In this document: positions 13,396 to 20,352 of the stretch, in pieces
How positions within the stretch are numbered: position 1 is the stretch's first letter
Layout: the number at the start of each line of letters is the position of its first letter
Virus record (IMG/VR): IMGVR_UViG_3300040856_000413
Coordinates: 1 to 29,212 of that record
Length of the DNA: 29,212 nt
Origin: a virus
Reading direction: 5' to 3' (one strand)
Notes under the pieces: model-generated
Seen by the model: the letters and a program-made list of their open reading frames with translations, nothing else
Told to the model about the DNA's origin: nothing
Databases searched by the model: none
Position numbers and translations under genes: made by a program

Positions 13396-15057
13396 ATGGG
13401 ACGGATAGTAGAGAAAAACCAACCTTGCAATTCATGTGGAAGCTCAGATGCCAAACAAGTTTATGAAGATGGCTCTAGTTTTTGCTTTTCTTGCCGCAAA
13501 CCAACACAGGCCCCGAGAGAAGGAGTTCAAATTATGATAAATAATGAATTTGAGCCCACGGATTCTTGGGGTCCAAGCCTCCTTGAGATTAGGGAAGAAT
13601 TCCCTGTTCGGGGTTTCAAAGAAAGAAACATCTTTAAACAAGTGTCTGAACACTACGGAGTTAAGGTGTCTTATGATTTAGATGGAAACATCGATAGCCA
13701 CTATTATCCATATCATAAGGATGAAGCGCTAGTTGGCTATAAAATAAGAAAATTGCCTAAAGAATTTACCTCGGTAGGCAAGGTCAGAGGTGGCCTATTC
13801 GGTCAAAATCTGTTTAATGGAGGGAAGCGTCTAGTAATTACTGAGGGTGAGCTTGATGCTTTGGCAGTACAGTCTGCATGGTATAAAAAGTACAAAACCT
13901 TTTACCCTGTTGTATCACTTCGTTCCGCTTCGTCAGTTAAAGACTTAATTGAAGAGCGAGATTGGATTAGAAACTTTGATGAGGTAATCTTATGGCTCGA
14001 TAATGATGATGCTGGTCGAGAAGCTACTAAAGAAGCAGCTAGAATTATCGGATATGATAAGGTAAAGATTTCTAAATCTAATGAAAAAGATGCCTCTGAC
14101 TTGTGGATCAAAGATCCTGATAAGCTACTAAAAGTTATCTATGACGCTACTAATTACACTCCAGCAGGTATTCTTACAAAAGAAGACTTGTGGACACAAT
14201 TAGAGACTTATAACGAGCTTGAGTCAGTCCCTTACCCTGATACTATGACAGGATTAAATGACAAACTTAAAGGTATGCGCTTTGGTGAAATTACTTTATG
14301 GACCTCCGGTACAGGCTCTGGTAAGTCTACTTTATTACGAGAAATTGCTGTACACCTCTTAAATGTAACAGACGATAAGATCGGTATCGTATCCCTTGAG
14401 GAATCGCCAGCTGAAACTGCTCGTAAAATGAGTGGTATGGCCCTAAATAGAAACCCCGCAGCAGAGGAGATACCTCTTGAAGAGCTTAAAGAAGGCTATG
14501 ATAAAATCTTTGGAGACGATAGAGTACTTGTTCTTGATCACCAAGGATCTATCTCAGACGGTTCTATTATGGACTTTTTGGAGTATATGTGTCTTAGTGG
14601 GGCTAAATACCTCTTTGTCGATCACATTACTATTCTTGCGTCTGAAGGTGCAGAGGGCCTTACAGGCAATGAGGCTATAGACAAGATAATGAATGATTTG
14701 TTGAGACTTGTTAAGAAACATAACGTATGGATTGGTCTCATTAGTCACTTGAGAAAAACCGACAACAAAGGTAAATCTTTTGAAGAGGGCAAGTTGCCTA
14801 GTATGGATGACATCCGAGGCTCAGGCTCAATTAAACAAATCAGTATGGATATCATTGCTTTTGCTCGCAACGTAGGAAGTGATAATGACCTTGAAAGAAA
14901 CACGATTAAAACAAAAGTTCTCAAATGTCGTTATACTGGTCTTACAGGTCCGTCAGGAGCATTGCTATATGACTTCCCTACTGGTAGACTTGCTAAAGGG
15001 CCTGACTTCGAAGAACAAGCAGAGTTACAAAGCTCCAGCCAATTTATGAGGGTGTAA
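13396..15057 (+). CDS. Primase-helicase fusion (T7 gp4-like)
   Basis: This 553-residue protein opens the duplex and makes RNA primers. Zinc-binding domain: CNSCGSSDAKQVYEDGSSFC, with FSC next (Cys11, 14, 30, 33). TOPRIM primase core: VITEGELDAL (Glu150) and LWLDNDDAGRE (Asp202, Asp204). RecA-type helicase: Walker A SGTGSGKST (304-312), Glu335 in the SLEE strand, Walker B YLFVDH (Asp409), ISHLRK (His450) and an Arg-containing CRYTG (511-515). The length is close to T7 gp4 (566). Unlike T7, the C-terminus (SSSQFMRV) is not acidic, so the polymerase contact made by the T7 tail may be made differently. It starts two bases after the membrane protein gene. Confidence 0.96.
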   Translation: MGRIVEKNQPCNSCGSSDAKQVYEDGSSFCFSCRKPTQAPREGVQIMINNEFEPTDSWGPSLLEIREEFPVRGFKERNIFKQVSEHYGVKVSYDLDGNIDSHYYPYHKDEALVGYKIRKLPKEFTSVGKVRGGLFGQNLFNGGKRLVITEGELDALAVQSAWYKKYKTFYPVVSLRSASSVKDLIEERDWIRNFDEVILWLDNDDAGREATKEAARIIGYDKVKISKSNEKDASDLWIKDPDKLLKVIYDATNYTPAGILTKEDLWTQLETYNELESVPYPDTMTGLNDKLKGMRFGEITLWTSGTGSGKSTLLREIAVHLLNVTDDKIGIVSLEESPAETARKMSGMALNRNPAAEEIPLEELKEGYDKIFGDDRVLVLDHQGSISDGSIMDFLEYMCLSGAKYLFVDHITILASEGAEGLTGNEAIDKIMNDLLRLVKKHNVWIGLISHLRKTDNKGKSFEEGKLPSMDDIRGSGSIKQISMDIIAFARNVGSDNDLERNTIKTKVLKCRYTGLTGPSGALLYDFPTGRLAKGPDFEEQAELQSSSQFMRV

Positions 15058-15279
15058 ATGGATGAGCAAGTAGTTCTGTTGAGTATAGTATTAAATCTTG
15101 TAGTCGAGGGGCGTTGCGATTTATCCAACGTCTCTCCCTACGTAAAGAATTATATAGAAGGTATCTTGCAAGAGTTTAGAGAGGAGTCAGAGGAAGATGC
15201 AGAGAGATTATATTGGTATGCTCATGCTGCCCTAAAAGAGTTATCAGGAGCCCCTGATAATAAAACTTTATTAAACTAA
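15058..15279 (+). CDS. 73-residue acidic helical protein, unknown function
   Basis: Starts immediately after the primase-helicase stop codon. The protein (MDEQVVLLSIVLNLVVEGRC...) has a hydrophobic first helix, then an acidic helix (EFREESEEDAERLYWYAHAA). The first helix is short and begins with acidic residues, so a membrane location is doubtful. No family was recognised. Confidence 0.6.
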   Translation: MDEQVVLLSIVLNLVVEGRCDLSNVSPYVKNYIEGILQEFREESEEDAERLYWYAHAALKELSGAPDNKTLLN

Positions 15280-15289
15280 GGACAATGGA

Positions 15290-15601
15290 ATGGAAAAATA
15301 TTTTTTAAATTGGCTTCCTGCATTAAAAAGTCGGGAACAGATGTTATTCTTTGTTAAGGATAATCCAAAATTAGATGAAAAACAAAAAGGACTATTTATC
15401 ACTCTTTGGGATACAGCCTCTGGGGCTGATCTTGGAGAGCTATATGAAGAACATCAAGAAAGCCTCCCCGTTGTAGATGGCTGCTTAAATGGTTGTGATT
15501 GCGAATGTGAAGACTGTGATGAGTACACATGCAATTGTGATTGTGACGACGAAGAAGAAACTAAAGAATCTTCTCACTCATTTACAGGCTATGAAGCTTA
15601 A
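15290..15601 (+). CDS. Protein with a dense Cys/Asp cluster (putative metal binder)
   Basis: 103 residues. The first 60 form a helical domain (LNWLPALKSREQMLFFVKDN). Then comes CLNGCDCECEDC (65-76) and CNCDC soon after: eight Cys within 21 residues, surrounded by Asp and Glu, ending in a polar tail. The density and CxC spacing resemble metallothionein-like metal-thiolate sites, though no family was recognised. It lies 17 bases upstream of the B12-dependent ribonucleotide reductase gene, so a metal or redox role connected with it is possible but unproven. Confidence 0.6.
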   Translation: MEKYFLNWLPALKSREQMLFFVKDNPKLDEKQKGLFITLWDTASGADLGELYEEHQESLPVVDGCLNGCDCECEDCDEYTCNCDCDDEEETKESSHSFTGYEA

Positions 15602-15618
15602 TAAAGGAAATAAATAAA

Positions 15619-17490
15619 ATGAACGCTTACGAATCATTCATCCACTTGTCACGCTACTCACGTTATCTAGAGGCCGAAGGTCGTCGTGAAACTTGGGAAG
15701 AGACTGTAGACCGATTGATTGGTTTTTGGAAAAAGCAAGTTAGTAATAATGTTATTACTGATAACGAGTTTCAACAACTGTCAACCGCCGTTTATAACCG
15801 TGAGGTAATGCCTAGCATGAGAGCCATGTGGGCAGCTGGTGACGCTCTTGCACAAAACCCGTTCCGTGGTTATAACTGTAGTTTTGCTGCAGTAGACCAT
15901 ATCCGTGTATTTGACGAAATCCTATATATCCTGATGTCAGGAACTGGTGTCGGCTTTTCTGCCGAGGCCCAATATGTAAACAAACTACCTATCATTAACG
16001 ACACCTTCTCACAAAGTGAACGCACCATTTCGATTGAAGACAGCGCTGAAGGTTGGGCTAAGGCCCTCCGTAAACTTATTGCTGAACTATATCTTGGTAA
16101 CACACATGCTTGGGACTTCTCTAAGATTCGCCCTGAAGGTGCCCGTCTTAAAACTATGGGTGGTCGGGCTTCTGGTCCCGCTCCTTTACAAGACTTAATG
16201 AGCTTTGTCACTGCTACGTTTAAGGCAGCAGCTGGACGTAAGCTTCGTCCAATCGAAGTACATGACATTGTGTGTAAGATTGCTGAAGTAGTTGTAGTTG
16301 GCGGTGTACGCCGCTCTGCTCTTATTTCACTCTCTGATCTTGGTGATCCCGAAGTACGGGATGCTAAGTCCGGTCGTTGGTGGGAAACCGCTGCTCACCG
16401 TGCCTTAGCTAATAACTCTGCAGCCTATGAGCAAAAGCCCTCTATGGCTGTGTTTATGGATGAGTGGATTGCTCTTATGAAGTCAGGCTCTGGTGAGCGT
16501 GGCATATTTAACCGAGCCGGGGCTAAAGCTCTTGCCCCTGAACGCCGTAACTCAGAACCTTTAGTTGGGACTAATCCTTGCGCAGAGATTCAACTACGCT
16601 CTGGACAACTATGCAACCTGTCAGAGGTTGTATGTCGTGTAGAAGATACAGAAGAAGATCTTAAGCGTAAGATTGGTCTAGCAACTATTCTTGGTACGCT
16701 ACAAGCTTCTCTCACTGAATTCAAATATGTCCGTAAAGTATGGCAAAAGAATTGTGAAGAAGAGCGGTTGTTAGGCGTATCTTTGACTGGTATCCAAGAC
16801 TGTAAGATCTTACGTAATCCTGACCCTAAGATGCTAGAAAGGCTCAAGGCACATGCCCAAGAAGTTAATATTGAATACGCCAAAAAGCTCAACATCAACC
16901 CAGCTACCGCTATCACTACAATTAAGCCTTCTGGCACGGTCTCTCAGCTTGTTGACTCTAGCTCTGGTATTCATGGGCGCTTTAGCCCCTATTACATTCG
17001 AACTGTAAGACAGGCTAATAACGATCCCTTAACTTCTTTCCTGAAGGACTCAGGAGTACCTAATGAGGCAGACTTGATGAACCCTGAGAAGACAACTATC
17101 TTTTCTTTCCCGATCAAGTCCCCAGAAGGTGCTACACTAGCTAACGAACAGACAGCTATTGAACAGCTAGAAAATTGGCTTCTATTCCAGAAACACTGGT
17201 CAGAACACTCGGTAAGTGTTACTGTCTATGTTAAGGAACATGAGTGGATGGAAGTAGGTAATTGGTGCTATCAGAACTTTGACTATATTACTGGTGTTAG
17301 CTTCTTGCCTTATGCTGAACATACTTATGCACAGGCACCTTATCAGCCTTGCACTAAGGTTGAATTCCTTGCAGCAATAGCGGCTATGCCAAAGGTTGAC
17401 TTTTCTAAGTTAACTGATTACGAGTCAGAAGACAACACTGAAGGAGCACAGACACTAGCTTGTACAGGCGGTGCTTGTGAAATTTTGTGA
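15619..17490 (+). CDS. nrdJ: Adenosylcobalamin-dependent monomeric ribonucleotide reductase (class II)
   Basis: The 623-residue enzyme reduces ribonucleotides to deoxyribonucleotides, using vitamin B12 to make the radical. Residues match the Lactobacillus leichmannii reductase in order and spacing: Cys87 (GYNCSF), NPCAE with Cys321 and Glu323, Cys332 eleven residues later, and a C-terminal pair Cys615/Cys620 five apart (CTGGAC) that is re-reduced by a thiol protein. It is shorter than the Lactobacillus enzyme (739), partly from a shorter Cys87-Cys321 spacing. The phage needs B12 from the host. The glutaredoxin at 18410 is a likely reductant. It uses ATG 15619 after AAAGGAAA. Confidence 0.95.
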   Translation: MNAYESFIHLSRYSRYLEAEGRRETWEETVDRLIGFWKKQVSNNVITDNEFQQLSTAVYNREVMPSMRAMWAAGDALAQNPFRGYNCSFAAVDHIRVFDEILYILMSGTGVGFSAEAQYVNKLPIINDTFSQSERTISIEDSAEGWAKALRKLIAELYLGNTHAWDFSKIRPEGARLKTMGGRASGPAPLQDLMSFVTATFKAAAGRKLRPIEVHDIVCKIAEVVVVGGVRRSALISLSDLGDPEVRDAKSGRWWETAAHRALANNSAAYEQKPSMAVFMDEWIALMKSGSGERGIFNRAGAKALAPERRNSEPLVGTNPCAEIQLRSGQLCNLSEVVCRVEDTEEDLKRKIGLATILGTLQASLTEFKYVRKVWQKNCEEERLLGVSLTGIQDCKILRNPDPKMLERLKAHAQEVNIEYAKKLNINPATAITTIKPSGTVSQLVDSSSGIHGRFSPYYIRTVRQANNDPLTSFLKDSGVPNEADLMNPEKTTIFSFPIKSPEGATLANEQTAIEQLENWLLFQKHWSEHSVSVTVYVKEHEWMEVGNWCYQNFDYITGVSFLPYAEHTYAQAPYQPCTKVEFLAAIAAMPKVDFSKLTDYESEDNTEGAQTLACTGGACEIL

Positions 17491-17681
17491 GGTCTAAGAA
17501 CTTCTGGAAAGTTAAGATAAGTTCTCCTTGTAAAAAGGAGTGTCATATAAAGGGGGTCTGCTGCACAAGTTGTGGCAGACATCTTGACGATATCCGAATG
17601 TGGTTAACTTATTCAGAAGAAGAGAGGCTTAGTATTATGAAAAAACTAGAGAAAAGTTTTAAAGAAGACAACAAAAGTTAA
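17487..17681 (+). CDS. DUF1289-type Cys-rich small protein
   Basis: 64 residues starting at GTG 17487, whose last bases overlap the reductase stop (GTGA). It contains SPCKKECHIKGVCCTSCGRH then LDDIRMWLTYSEEERLSIMK, the order of the DUF1289 family (a CxxxC...CxxC metal site, a W, an S-EER helix). These proteins occur in many proteobacteria and their role is unknown. Coupling to the reductase suggests a redox or metal-related role. The site likely binds zinc or an iron-sulfur cluster. Confidence 0.75.
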   Translation: MRSKNFWKVKISSPCKKECHIKGVCCTSCGRHLDDIRMWLTYSEEERLSIMKKLEKSFKEDNKS

Positions 17682-17693
17682 AGGAGAGAGTAA

Positions 17694-17813
17694 ATGGCTA
17701 AAATGCTAGGAGTGACAGTGGGATTCGTTGTAGGAATGCTAATTAGGTTCTCATTGTTTACGGGTGCTGTATGGGCATCTATAGTAATATTGAACAGTCT
17801 TGGGCTTTTGTAA
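17694..17813 (+). CDS. 39-residue membrane peptide
   Basis: An exact frame from ATG 17694 with AAGGAGAGAG upstream. The peptide (MAKMLGVTVGFVVGMLIRFS...) is almost wholly hydrophobic, with one Arg in the middle, so one bent or two short transmembrane segments are possible. Its stop overlaps the next ATG (TAATG). No family was recognised. Confidence 0.6.
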   Translation: MAKMLGVTVGFVVGMLIRFSLFTGAVWASIVILNSLGLL

Positions 17814-18064
17814 TGCCAGATAATGTAATAGAGTTCAATAAAGCTATAAAATCTAAAGAGCAATTAAAAGAGACAGACGTAGAAGATGAACTTTTCGATA
17901 TACTAGACTCTCTTTTAGATCATGTAGAAGATGTAGTTGATCATGGGATAGTTATTCTTGTTAAAGATAATAAGCTATTGTCGGGATCTACTCAACTACA
18001 CAACGCACAAATAACAGAAATGCTAGAACTCACTATGAAAGATTTACAAGGAGTAGAAGAATGA
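17813..18064 (+). CDS. 83-residue acidic protein, unknown function
   Basis: ATG 17813 was chosen because it overlaps the previous stop (TAATG); an upstream extension from 17771 lies inside the membrane peptide gene. The protein (MPDNVIEFNKAIKSKEQLKE...) has an acidic helix DVEDELFDILDSLLDHVEDV, a short beta segment and a C-terminal helix. No family was recognised. It overlaps the DUF1127 gene by four bases. Confidence 0.65.
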   Translation: MPDNVIEFNKAIKSKEQLKETDVEDELFDILDSLLDHVEDVVDHGIVILVKDNKLLSGSTQLHNAQITEMLELTMKDLQGVEE

Positions 18065-18240
18065 GTTGGTTTTGGAGATATGTAAACTATTTAGCCACTT
18101 GGCGTGATCACCGAGAGGCCGTAAAGCAACTTAATAAGCTAAGTGATAAACAACTAAAAGACATCGGCATTAATCGTTCAGATATTGATCGCTTAGTTTG
18201 GTTGCCAGAAGATAAGACAATGAGAGGTCGTGGAGAATGA
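18061..18240 (+). CDS. DUF1127 family protein
   Basis: A 59-residue protein whose core WRDHREAVKQLNKLSDKQLK (14-33) followed by DIGINRSDIDRLV is the DUF1127 pattern. The family is small and Arg-rich and is widespread in Alphaproteobacteria, where members are linked to stress responses and RNA maturation or turnover (for example CcaF1 in Rhodobacter, from memory). A phage copy may redirect host RNA metabolism or regulation, and it hints at the host group. ATGA overlaps on both sides show that it is a fixed part of the operon. Confidence 0.8.
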   Translation: MSWFWRYVNYLATWRDHREAVKQLNKLSDKQLKDIGINRSDIDRLVWLPEDKTMRGRGE

Positions 18241-18410
18241 GTGAAGCATTAATTGAAACAGAAGTTGAAGAGCTTGTGGAAGCAGTGTTCGATGAGTTTA
18301 TTGCTGAGTATGAGTTAGATCCAGAAGGTTCTATTAACGATATGTTCTATGAGCTATTCCTCGCTGGGTTCGAAGCAGCTATTAATATGGTGAATGAAGA
18401 GGAAGAGTAA
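18237..18410 (+). CDS. Acidic 57-residue protein, unknown function
   Basis: A very acidic helical peptide (MSEALIETEVEELVEAVFDE..., ending in NEEEE). It overlaps the DUF1127 gene by four bases and meets the glutaredoxin gene at TAATG. With the strongly basic DUF1127 protein before it, a paired acidic partner is possible, but this is inference. No family was recognised. Confidence 0.6.
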   Translation: MSEALIETEVEELVEAVFDEFIAEYELDPEGSINDMFYELFLAGFEAAINMVNEEEE

Positions 18411-18652
18411 TGTATCTTGTTGTTGGAAGAAAGAATTGCTCTTACTGCGACAAGGCTAAGGAGGCTTTAGAAACAAAAGGAACTCCTTACGTTTACGTTG
18501 ATATTACCTCTGGTGATAGTATTACTGATGCTGTATGGAAAAATTTCTTAGTAGAGGACTTAGAGGCTAGAACAGTACCTCAAATATTCCGTCTACTCGG
18601 AGGTTATGATGACTTAAGATTGGAGCTACTTCATGTCCCAAACAAAGAATGA
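18410..18652 (+). CDS. Glutaredoxin
   Basis: The 80-residue protein has the glutaredoxin active site CSYC (10-13), a YVYVDI strand and a TVPQIF cis-Pro loop, all in the normal order. It would pass electrons from glutathione to protein disulfides, most likely to the C-terminal cysteines of the class II ribonucleotide reductase encoded in the same block. Its length is typical. The next gene overlaps its end by 20 bases. Confidence 0.9.
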   Translation: MYLVVGRKNCSYCDKAKEALETKGTPYVYVDITSGDSITDAVWKNFLVEDLEARTVPQIFRLLGGYDDLRLELLHVPNKE

Positions 18653-19085
18653 TAAAGAGCCTAAACGAGGTCGAGGTAGACCTGCTGGTTCTACTGACGC
18701 TCCTAAACGGGTTAAGAAAATTAAACTTAAACCTAGACCTGAGACTGCTAAACAAGATTACAAAAAGAAATACGGTGATCTTGGATTTACAGCCATCTAT
18801 GGGTTTGATGAATTTACAGAAGAGTTGGTAAAGTACTTATGGAAAAATCCCACCCATGAGTTTATTGCTACTGACCCTATTGAACAAAAGTTATCTAACT
18901 TTAATAGAAGCATTGGTAGTTTACCTTGGAGTATCTATCGATGGGAGATAGTCCACCATGTAGGTTTCATTGAAGAGGGGCAGTTTCCTGTTGTTGTAGT
19001 TGCAGAAGAGTATTGGGATAGTGTATCTAAGCTTCCTAATCCTCATAAGGTTAAACTACTATGTCTGAGTCACTGGGAAAAATAA
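18633..19085 (+). CDS. AT-hook-bearing protein, unknown function
   Basis: 150 residues. The N-terminus has an AT-hook-like core KRGRGRPAGS (11-20), followed by a basic linker, consistent with minor-groove binding in A/T-rich DNA. The rest (AIYGFDEFTEELVKYLWKNP, and a SIGSLPWSIYRWEIVHHVGF segment) is a mixed fold I do not recognise. ATG 18633 lies inside the glutaredoxin gene with GGAG upstream. It could be a regulator or structural DNA-binding factor. Confidence 0.6.
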   Translation: MSQTKNDKEPKRGRGRPAGSTDAPKRVKKIKLKPRPETAKQDYKKKYGDLGFTAIYGFDEFTEELVKYLWKNPTHEFIATDPIEQKLSNFNRSIGSLPWSIYRWEIVHHVGFIEEGQFPVVVVAEEYWDSVSKLPNPHKVKLLCLSHWEK

Positions 19086-19124
19086 CTAAATATAAAAATG
19101 TTTACGATATAAAGGAAGCATGAA

Positions 19125-19235
19125 ATGAAAATGAATAACAAAGTTAACGAGCTCTTTACTTATGTGGTAGAGAATAAAAAGTCAATTATTGTCGGTGTGG
19201 TTATTGGACTCGTCCTAGCTACTCTGGCAACTTAA
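19125..19235 (+). CDS. 36-residue membrane peptide
   Basis: A short frame with AAAGGAAG before ATG 19125; a second ATG lies two codons on. MKMNNKVNELFTYVVENKKS is polar and the rest (IIVGVVIGLVLATLAT) is one transmembrane helix. It is the last gene before the strong terminator. A lysis accessory role or pure chance cannot be separated. Confidence 0.55.
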   Translation: MKMNNKVNELFTYVVENKKSIIVGVVIGLVLATLAT

Positions 19236-19243
19236 ATAGTTTT

Positions 19244-19320
19244 CCTCTCAGCATCTCTGCTACTGTCCTTATGGATGGTGGTGGGGGTGCTGGGAGGAAT
19301 CCTTATTTTTTTTTTTTTTT
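19244..19320 (+). terminator. Strong rho-independent terminator with 15-T tract
   Basis: CCTCTCAGCATCTC (19244-19257) pairs with the region ending GGGGTGCTGGGAGG (about 19284-19297), giving a 14-bp stem with three G-U pairs around a loop of about 26 bases. It is followed by AATCCTTA and then 15 T (19306-19320). It would end the replication and metabolism transcripts just before promoter P3. The gap of eight bases between stem and T run is a little longer than ideal. Confidence 0.8.
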
Positions 19321-19340
19321 GATAAAAACATAGACAATAT

Positions 19341-19359
19341 AAATACCCGCAAATAATGA
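19341..19359 (+). promoter_or_regulatory. Phage RNA polymerase promoter candidate P3 (late)
   Basis: Third exact copy of AAATACCCGCAAATAATGA, with predicted +1 at G19358. It sits 21 bases after the T tract of the terminator and upstream of the terminase small-subunit candidate and virion genes, so it is the expected late promoter. The leader to the first ATG is about 355 bases, far longer than at P1 or P2. Confidence 0.8.
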
Positions 19360-19369
19360 TAAGAACTCC

Positions 19370-19414
19370 GGGGGGATTCTTACGAAGGGGGGTTGGGGGG
19401 TAGTCATGTCGGGG
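19370..19414 (+). other. G-quadruplex-prone tract in the late leader
   Basis: Four G runs on the + strand, of 6, 6, 6 and 4 bases (19370-19375, 19387-19392, 19395-19400, 19411-19414), separated by 11, 2 and 10 bases. This is notable in A/T-rich DNA. It begins 12 bases after the predicted P3 start, so the RNA and the non-template strand could both fold into a quadruplex. Loops of 10-11 bases are longer than the most stable type. Confidence 0.6.
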
Positions 19415-19530
19415 TTTCTGTCAGGAGCCTAACAAGCCCTTATGTTTGTGTTTTTGTTTTTGTATATAAATTATTCTCTAATTCTATGTTATCCAGGCAG
19501 GGTAATTATGATAAATAATTATGTTGGACC

Positions 19531-19593
19531 TAATAGGGACAGTTTGGAACTATTTCATAATGATAATAGGGCCAATTTGGTAATACTTTTTTG
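19531..19593 (+). repeat. Imperfect direct repeat, 33-base spacing
   Basis: TAATAGGG at 19531-19538 recurs at 19564-19571, exactly 33 bases on. The flanks are also alike (CAGTTTGGAACTATTT against CAATTTGGTAATACTTTT). Just upstream TAATTATG occurs twice (19503-19510 and 19517-19524). Spacing near three helical turns would place two bound proteins on the same face. It could be a binding site for the terminase small subunit, an origin factor or a repressor; none is shown. Confidence 0.5.
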
Positions 19594-19712
19594 AATAATT
19601 CTAAGGATTTAACTGTTAAATCTTTTGACTTGTTTTGTAGTTAAGTAATATTTTTTGTAATTTTAAATATCTAATAGTAAACAATTTTCCAGAACCTTGA
19701 AAGGAGGTCAGA

Positions 19713-20078
19713 ATGCCAGATAACCGCAAAGATAAAACTGGAGGCCGTAAGCCTGGGAGTGGACGTCCTAAAGGTTCCAAAAACATTAATTCTATGGCTG
19801 CTTATAAGAAGCTTGAGTCCTTGGGGTTTGACCCTATTGAGATGATGGTAGAAAAATATCAGCACATCCAAGACTCTTTAGAGAAGTTAGAAGATATGGG
19901 TAAACATACTTCCGGTGCTTATGCTCAGATGCTTGCTACCCAAGGAACTCTAATCAACAACCTCATGGCCTATGGCTATAAGAAAGTGCCTGAAAAAGTA
20001 GAGCAAGAAGTTACAACTAAAAAGCCTATTGCTGTAAAGTTAAATCTCCCAACTAAGAAGGAGGCAGACGATGCCTAA
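19713..20078 (+). CDS. Candidate terminase small subunit / DNA-binding protein
   Basis: 121 residues. The N-terminus GGRKPGSGRPKGSKN (10-24) is a GRPKGSKN-type AT-hook, followed by AAYKKLESLGFDPIEMMVEK and a helical coil. This resembles small terminase-like proteins of marine lytic phages, which bind the packaging site and activate the large subunit. It is the first gene after late promoter P3 and has a very strong ribosome binding site, AAAGGAGGT (19700-19708). The large subunit is about 3.4 kb downstream rather than adjacent, so the assignment is tentative. Confidence 0.5.
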   Translation: MPDNRKDKTGGRKPGSGRPKGSKNINSMAAYKKLESLGFDPIEMMVEKYQHIQDSLEKLEDMGKHTSGAYAQMLATQGTLINNLMAYGYKKVPEKVEQEVTTKKPIAVKLNLPTKKEADDA

Positions 20079-20346
20079 TCCGCCCGAGTCTTGGCACCTA
20101 TCTAAAAGTGTCCCTATAACCTTTATTCTAGCAGTGGCCTTACAGACCTTTGCTCTGGTCGCTTATATCTCCAATATGGATGCCTCTTTAGACACTAACA
20201 CAAGAGACATTGCAAGGCATGAGATCCGTATTGCTGAGATGGAAAAAACAACACAAGAACTTAGAGTATTAAATGCTCGTATAGATGAAAACATTAAAGC
20301 TATTAGAGAAATGATGGAAACTTCCCGCAAAGATTCGGGGAGGTAA
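20071..20346 (+). CDS. One-helix membrane protein with coiled-coil tail
   Basis: 91 residues: a short N-terminus, one hydrophobic helix (about 14-34, SVPITFILAVALQTFALVAY), then a coiled coil with heptad-like Leu/Ile spacing (IAEMEKTTQELRVLNARIDE). Topology is like small phage inner-membrane proteins of the spanin or holin-partner type, but it has no clear family. AAGGAGG precedes ATG 20071, eight bases inside the preceding gene. The neighbour at 20831 has the same layout. Confidence 0.65.
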   Translation: MPNPPESWHLSKSVPITFILAVALQTFALVAYISNMDASLDTNTRDIARHEIRIAEMEKTTQELRVLNARIDENIKAIREMMETSRKDSGR

Positions 20347-20352
20347 TTTATC

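Larger units (their letters stand above)
19236..19712 (+). other. 477-base noncoding region separating replication and late blocks
   Basis: No frame here looks coding. In order it holds a strong hairpin with a T tract, phage promoter P3, a G-rich tract, a T-rich stretch of about 60 bases, a pair of 33-base-spaced repeats, A/T-rich DNA with a weak host-type promoter pattern (TTGACT 19625-19630, TAATAT 19646-19651, only 15 bases apart), and a long Shine-Dalgarno for the next gene. Possible roles beyond transcription control include a replication origin or a packaging signal, since the terminase genes follow. Confidence 0.7.

Noticed and set aside
15870-16268. A 132-codon open frame on the - strand
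   Set aside because: It lies wholly inside the ribonucleotide reductase gene, whose catalytic residues are intact; the antisense product shows no recognisable motif and there is no ribosome binding site or - strand context.
19306-19320. 15-T run as a simple repeat or assembly artefact
   Set aside because: It follows a stable hairpin at the end of an operon, so a terminator explains it; the exact run length may still contain sequencing error.
19625-19651. Host sigma70-like promoter before the late genes
   Set aside because: The spacing between TTGACT and TAATAT is only 15 bases and such pairs are common in A/T-rich DNA; a phage promoter already serves this block.
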